From NCBI GenBank assembly GCA_044450465.1, contig JBIOJB010000003.1, positions 1-52,282 on the forward strand: a DNA stretch of 52,282 nucleotides. Reading direction: 5' to 3'. This DNA is from JBIOJB01 sp044450465. Lineage in GTDB: Bacteria; Chloroflexota; Dormibacteria; Dormibacterales; Dormibacteraceae. Positions 50,351 through 52,282 of this stretch are shown here, piece by piece. The stretch's first letter is position 1. Each line of letters starts with the position of its first letter. Both the position numbers and the translations under genes were made by a program. A model generated the notes under the pieces. It made no database searches. It was not told where the DNA came from and saw only the letters and a list, made by a program, of their open reading frames with translations.

Positions 50351-52045
50351 GTGGTGATCAAAGCTCCGGCTTCCCCGGAGTTGTTCAAGGATGCGGTTTG
50401 GGCAGACGTGCTCCCGTACTACGAGGAGCTGGCATCGAGGCCGCTCGATGCCGGCAACGTCGAGACCTGGCTCGCGGATTGGTCGCTGGTGGAGTCGGCG
50501 CTTTCCGAGGCGAGCGCCCTGGCGGGGTTCGCATACTCGTGCGACACGGCCGACCCCGCCCTCGAGGCCGCGCAGCTTCGTTTCGGCACCGACATAGCGC
50601 CCAAAGCCCACGAGCAGAGAGTCCACCTGGAGGATCGCCTCGTCGAGCTGAACTACACCCGCCCTGGACTGCAAACCGTCGTGAGGCGATTCGCCAACCA
50701 GATGCGACTCTTCAACGAATCCAACGTGCCTCTGTATGCGCAGCTTTCGACGCTGACAACGAACTGGTCGAAGATCAATGGGGCCATGACAGTCCGCTGG
50801 GAGGACCAGGAGAAGACTCCAGACCAGCTTCTCCCCTACCTCGAAGACGGCGATCGTGCCGTACGCGAGCGTGCTTTCAAGAGGCGCGCCCTGCCCTACC
50901 TCGAACAGCGCGACACCCTCGCGGACGTCTATGACCAGATGCGGAGCCTTCGCGGGCAGGTCGCATCCAATGCGGGCTTCCAAAACTACCGGGACTTCGC
51001 CCATCAGGAGAAGAACCGGTTCGACTACACGCCAGACGATTGCATGCGGTTTCACGAGGCCGTCGAGGAAGCGGTGCGTCCAGCCCTGGAACGCTTGATG
51101 AAGCGCCGCCGCAAGGACATGCATCTGCCGGAGCTCAGGCCATGGGACATCACGGCCGACAGAGAGGGCCGGACTCAGCTCAAGCCGTTTGCTGACATCC
51201 CCACCTTCATCGGCCGGGCAGGTGATGTGCTCGCGCACGTGGATCCGGATTTCGGCGGCTACTACCGGCGGATGGCCGACGCCAACCTGCTCGACCTGGA
51301 CAACCGGAAGGGCAAAGCCCCAGGCGGGTACTGCCAGACGCTGGCGTTTCGCAAGATGCCGCTGATCTTCATGAATGCGGTCGGCATCGATCGAGACGTT
51401 CACGTCCTGATGCACGAATCGGGCCACGCTTTCCACTCATTCGAAGCTTCACGCCAACCGTTGATCTTTCAGCGGCATCCGGGCTCCGAGATGGCCGAGG
51501 TGGCATCGATGTCAATGGAGCTGCTCACTGCGCCGTACCTCGGTCTGGACAGCGGCGGCTATTACACGGAAGACGAGGCCTTGCGATCTCGAGTGGATCT
51601 GCTCGAGGACATCGTCCTGTTCCTGCCTCACTGCGCTTCGGTCGACGCGTTCCAACACTGGATCTACACGACGGACGAGGGAGGCGATCGGGACTTACGC
51701 GATCAGAAGTGGCTCGAGCTGCGGGCTCGATTCGAAGGCGATTCGGTCAACTGGAGCGGACTGGACCGTGAGCGGGTCGCACGCTGGTACCAGCAGCCGC
51801 ATTTCTTCGCGAGTCCTTTCTACTACATCGAATATGGGATAGCCCAGCTCGCTGCTCTCCAGGTCTGGCGCAACAGCCTGCGTGATCGAAAGGAGGCGGT
51901 GCGCAAGTACCGCGAGGCACTGTCACTGGGCGCGACCCGATCGCTCCCCGAGCTACTCGCGACGGCAGGCGCCCGGCTGATCTTCGACGCCGAGGGAATG
52001 AAAGAACTCATCTTGCTGGTGGAGGAGCAAATCGAACGAATATGA
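50351..52045 (+). CDS. M3-family oligoendopeptidase (PepF-like)
   Basis: A 564-aa zinc peptidase. GTG 50351 is preferred (GTG 50354 alternative); the frame extends to 50255 but that part overlaps the APH-like gene. HESGH with a following His gives the M3 motif (His355, Glu356, His359), and the third-ligand helix is 'GSEMAEVASMSMELLTAPYL'. 'PFYYIEYGIAQLAALQVWRN' near the C-terminus is the substrate-binding Tyr/Gly loop of M3B enzymes. It degrades cytoplasmic oligopeptides. Its TGA stop lies inside repeat C. Confidence 0.9.
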   Translation: MVIKAPASPELFKDAVWADVLPYYEELASRPLDAGNVETWLADWSLVESALSEASALAGFAYSCDTADPALEAAQLRFGTDIAPKAHEQRVHLEDRLVELNYTRPGLQTVVRRFANQMRLFNESNVPLYAQLSTLTTNWSKINGAMTVRWEDQEKTPDQLLPYLEDGDRAVRERAFKRRALPYLEQRDTLADVYDQMRSLRGQVASNAGFQNYRDFAHQEKNRFDYTPDDCMRFHEAVEEAVRPALERLMKRRRKDMHLPELRPWDITADREGRTQLKPFADIPTFIGRAGDVLAHVDPDFGGYYRRMADANLLDLDNRKGKAPGGYCQTLAFRKMPLIFMNAVGIDRDVHVLMHESGHAFHSFEASRQPLIFQRHPGSEMAEVASMSMELLTAPYLGLDSGGYYTEDEALRSRVDLLEDIVLFLPHCASVDAFQHWIYTTDEGGDRDLRDQKWLELRARFEGDSVNWSGLDRERVARWYQQPHFFASPFYYIEYGIAQLAALQVWRNSLRDRKEAVRKYREALSLGATRSLPELLATAGARLIFDAEGMKELILLVEEQIERI

Positions 52046-52129
52046 GAGGGGACCATCCGAGTCCCTCTCACAACTAGCTAGCGCGGCCGGGGCGGCCGAG
52101 TCCATCTCGGCCGCGACTTTGTCTTCAAC
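52042..52129. repeat. Composite palindromic repeat family, copy C (complete, inverted relative to B)
   Basis: From left: hairpin 2 GAGAGGGGAC-N7-GTCCCTCTC (one bulged G), then CTAGCTAGC, hairpin 1 GCGGCCGAG-TCCAT-CTCGGCCGC (52092-52114, perfect 9-bp stem), then GACTTTGTC (52115-52123). This is the reverse complement order of copy B. The TGA stop of the peptidase (52043-52045) is inside it. Confidence 0.72.
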
Positions 52130-52195
52130 CACTCCGAAGCGCTGCTGGGAGCGACTTTTGAAATTGGATCTTCCTTACACGGGATGGAGAGCATT

Positions 52196-52282
52196 GAGTG
52201 GGAACCATCCGGGTACCCTCTGACAACTACCCAGCCGGGCTGGGGCGGCCGAGTTAATCTCGGCCGCGACTTTGTCTTCAAC
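52196..52282. repeat. Composite palindromic repeat family, copy D (reaches the right edge)
   Basis: Same orientation as copy C: a degraded hairpin 2 (GTGGGAACC...GGTACCCTC, 52198-52220), hairpin 1 GCGGCCGAG-TTAAT-CTCGGCCGC (52245-52267) and GACTTTGTC (52268-52276), then TTCAAC as in C. The loop differs from C (TTAAT vs TCCAT) while the stem is kept, as if selection acts on the fold. The 66 bases between C and D hold no gene. Confidence 0.7.

Noticed and set aside
50225..51436. 403-aa minus-strand ORF
   Set aside because: Antisense to the M3 peptidase, which has a complete zinc site; no motif supports the ORF.
52078..52281. 67-aa minus-strand ORF with an internal repeated peptide
   Set aside because: The repeated peptide is simply the translation of repeat copies C and D; hairpin structure explains the sequence better than coding.
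49425..52282. CRISPR array
   Set aside because: The repeats are few, irregularly spaced, in both orientations and separated by genes, so they are not CRISPR repeats; no cas gene is present.

Overview
The window is a GC-rich, gene-dense bacterial chromosome segment with few spacers over 200 bp, many 1-8 bp gene overlaps (ATGA, GTGA) and frequent GTG/TTG starts. A classical menaquinone pathway (menF, D, H, A, B), an F420-type luciferase-like oxidoreductase, a CGNR zinc-finger regulator, a DUF5317 protein, a molybdenum hydroxylase (cox) operon, proton-translocating transhydrogenase and ferredoxin-dependent 2-oxoacid oxidoreductase together suggest a soil-type aerobe of the Actinobacteriota / Chloroflexota / Dormibacterota kind. 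No rRNA or other marker gene is present, so the phylum is inference. I found no rRNA, tRNA, CRISPR array, prophage or transposase gene.

Layout. 1-3 kb: N-terminal part of a multi-GAF sensor running off the left edge, divergent from an orphan receiver protein, then a second response regulator with a winged-helix output. 2.9-9 kb: M20 amidohydrolase, DUF5317 membrane protein, FtsH-like membrane AAA/Zn protease, secreted lytic transglycosylase, and an S41 protease on the other strand. 9-16.4 kb: menaquinone cluster with genes on both strands (merR-menF-hydrolase; menD; menH; menB-menA-orf86). 16.4-20 kb: MobA-like nucleotidyltransferase, endonuclease IV, a 78-aa protein, CGNR regulator, TMEM175-type channel. 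19.8-27.6 kb: molybdenum hydroxylase operon coxS-L-M-D-E-xdhC with a divergent coxG. 28-33 kb: amidase, methyltransferase, HhH glycosylase, cold-shock protein, EamA permease. 32.9-37 kb: a DoxX-Rieske fusion and a TetR regulator bracketed by two paralogous GHSRGG hydrolases. 37-39.3 kb: TPP riboswitch, NCS1 permease, thiD. 39-43 kb: membrane protein, tandem GNAT, LLM oxidoreductase, PH-like membrane protein. 43-48.8 kb: pntAA-pntAB-pntB divergent from korA-korB. 48.8-52.3 kb: AlkA-type glycosylase, APH-like kinase and M3 oligopeptidase, whose 3' ends all lie in or beside copies of a composite palindromic repeat.

How the genes work together. Much of the window concerns redox and quinone biology: menaquinone synthesis, a molybdenum hydroxylase that could feed electrons to the quinone pool (with its MoxR/VWA/XdhC/MobA maturation factors and a CoxG-like anchor), transhydrogenase, ferredoxin-linked 2-oxoacid oxidation and a membrane Rieske protein. 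The hydroxylase large subunit carries PYRGAGR at the active-site loop and the genes run S-L-M. These are form II-like features, so true CO oxidation should not be assumed.

The strongest unusual signals are four. A 262-bp MITE-like element sits inside the coxE TAG stop codon; removing it with one TA restores a TAG-CC-ATG coxE-xdhC junction. A composite double-hairpin repeat family occurs at the ends of three neighbouring genes. A DoxX-Rieske fusion lies inside a paralog-bracketed module. A 10-bp perfect inverted repeat abuts the ribosome binding site of the cold-shock gene.
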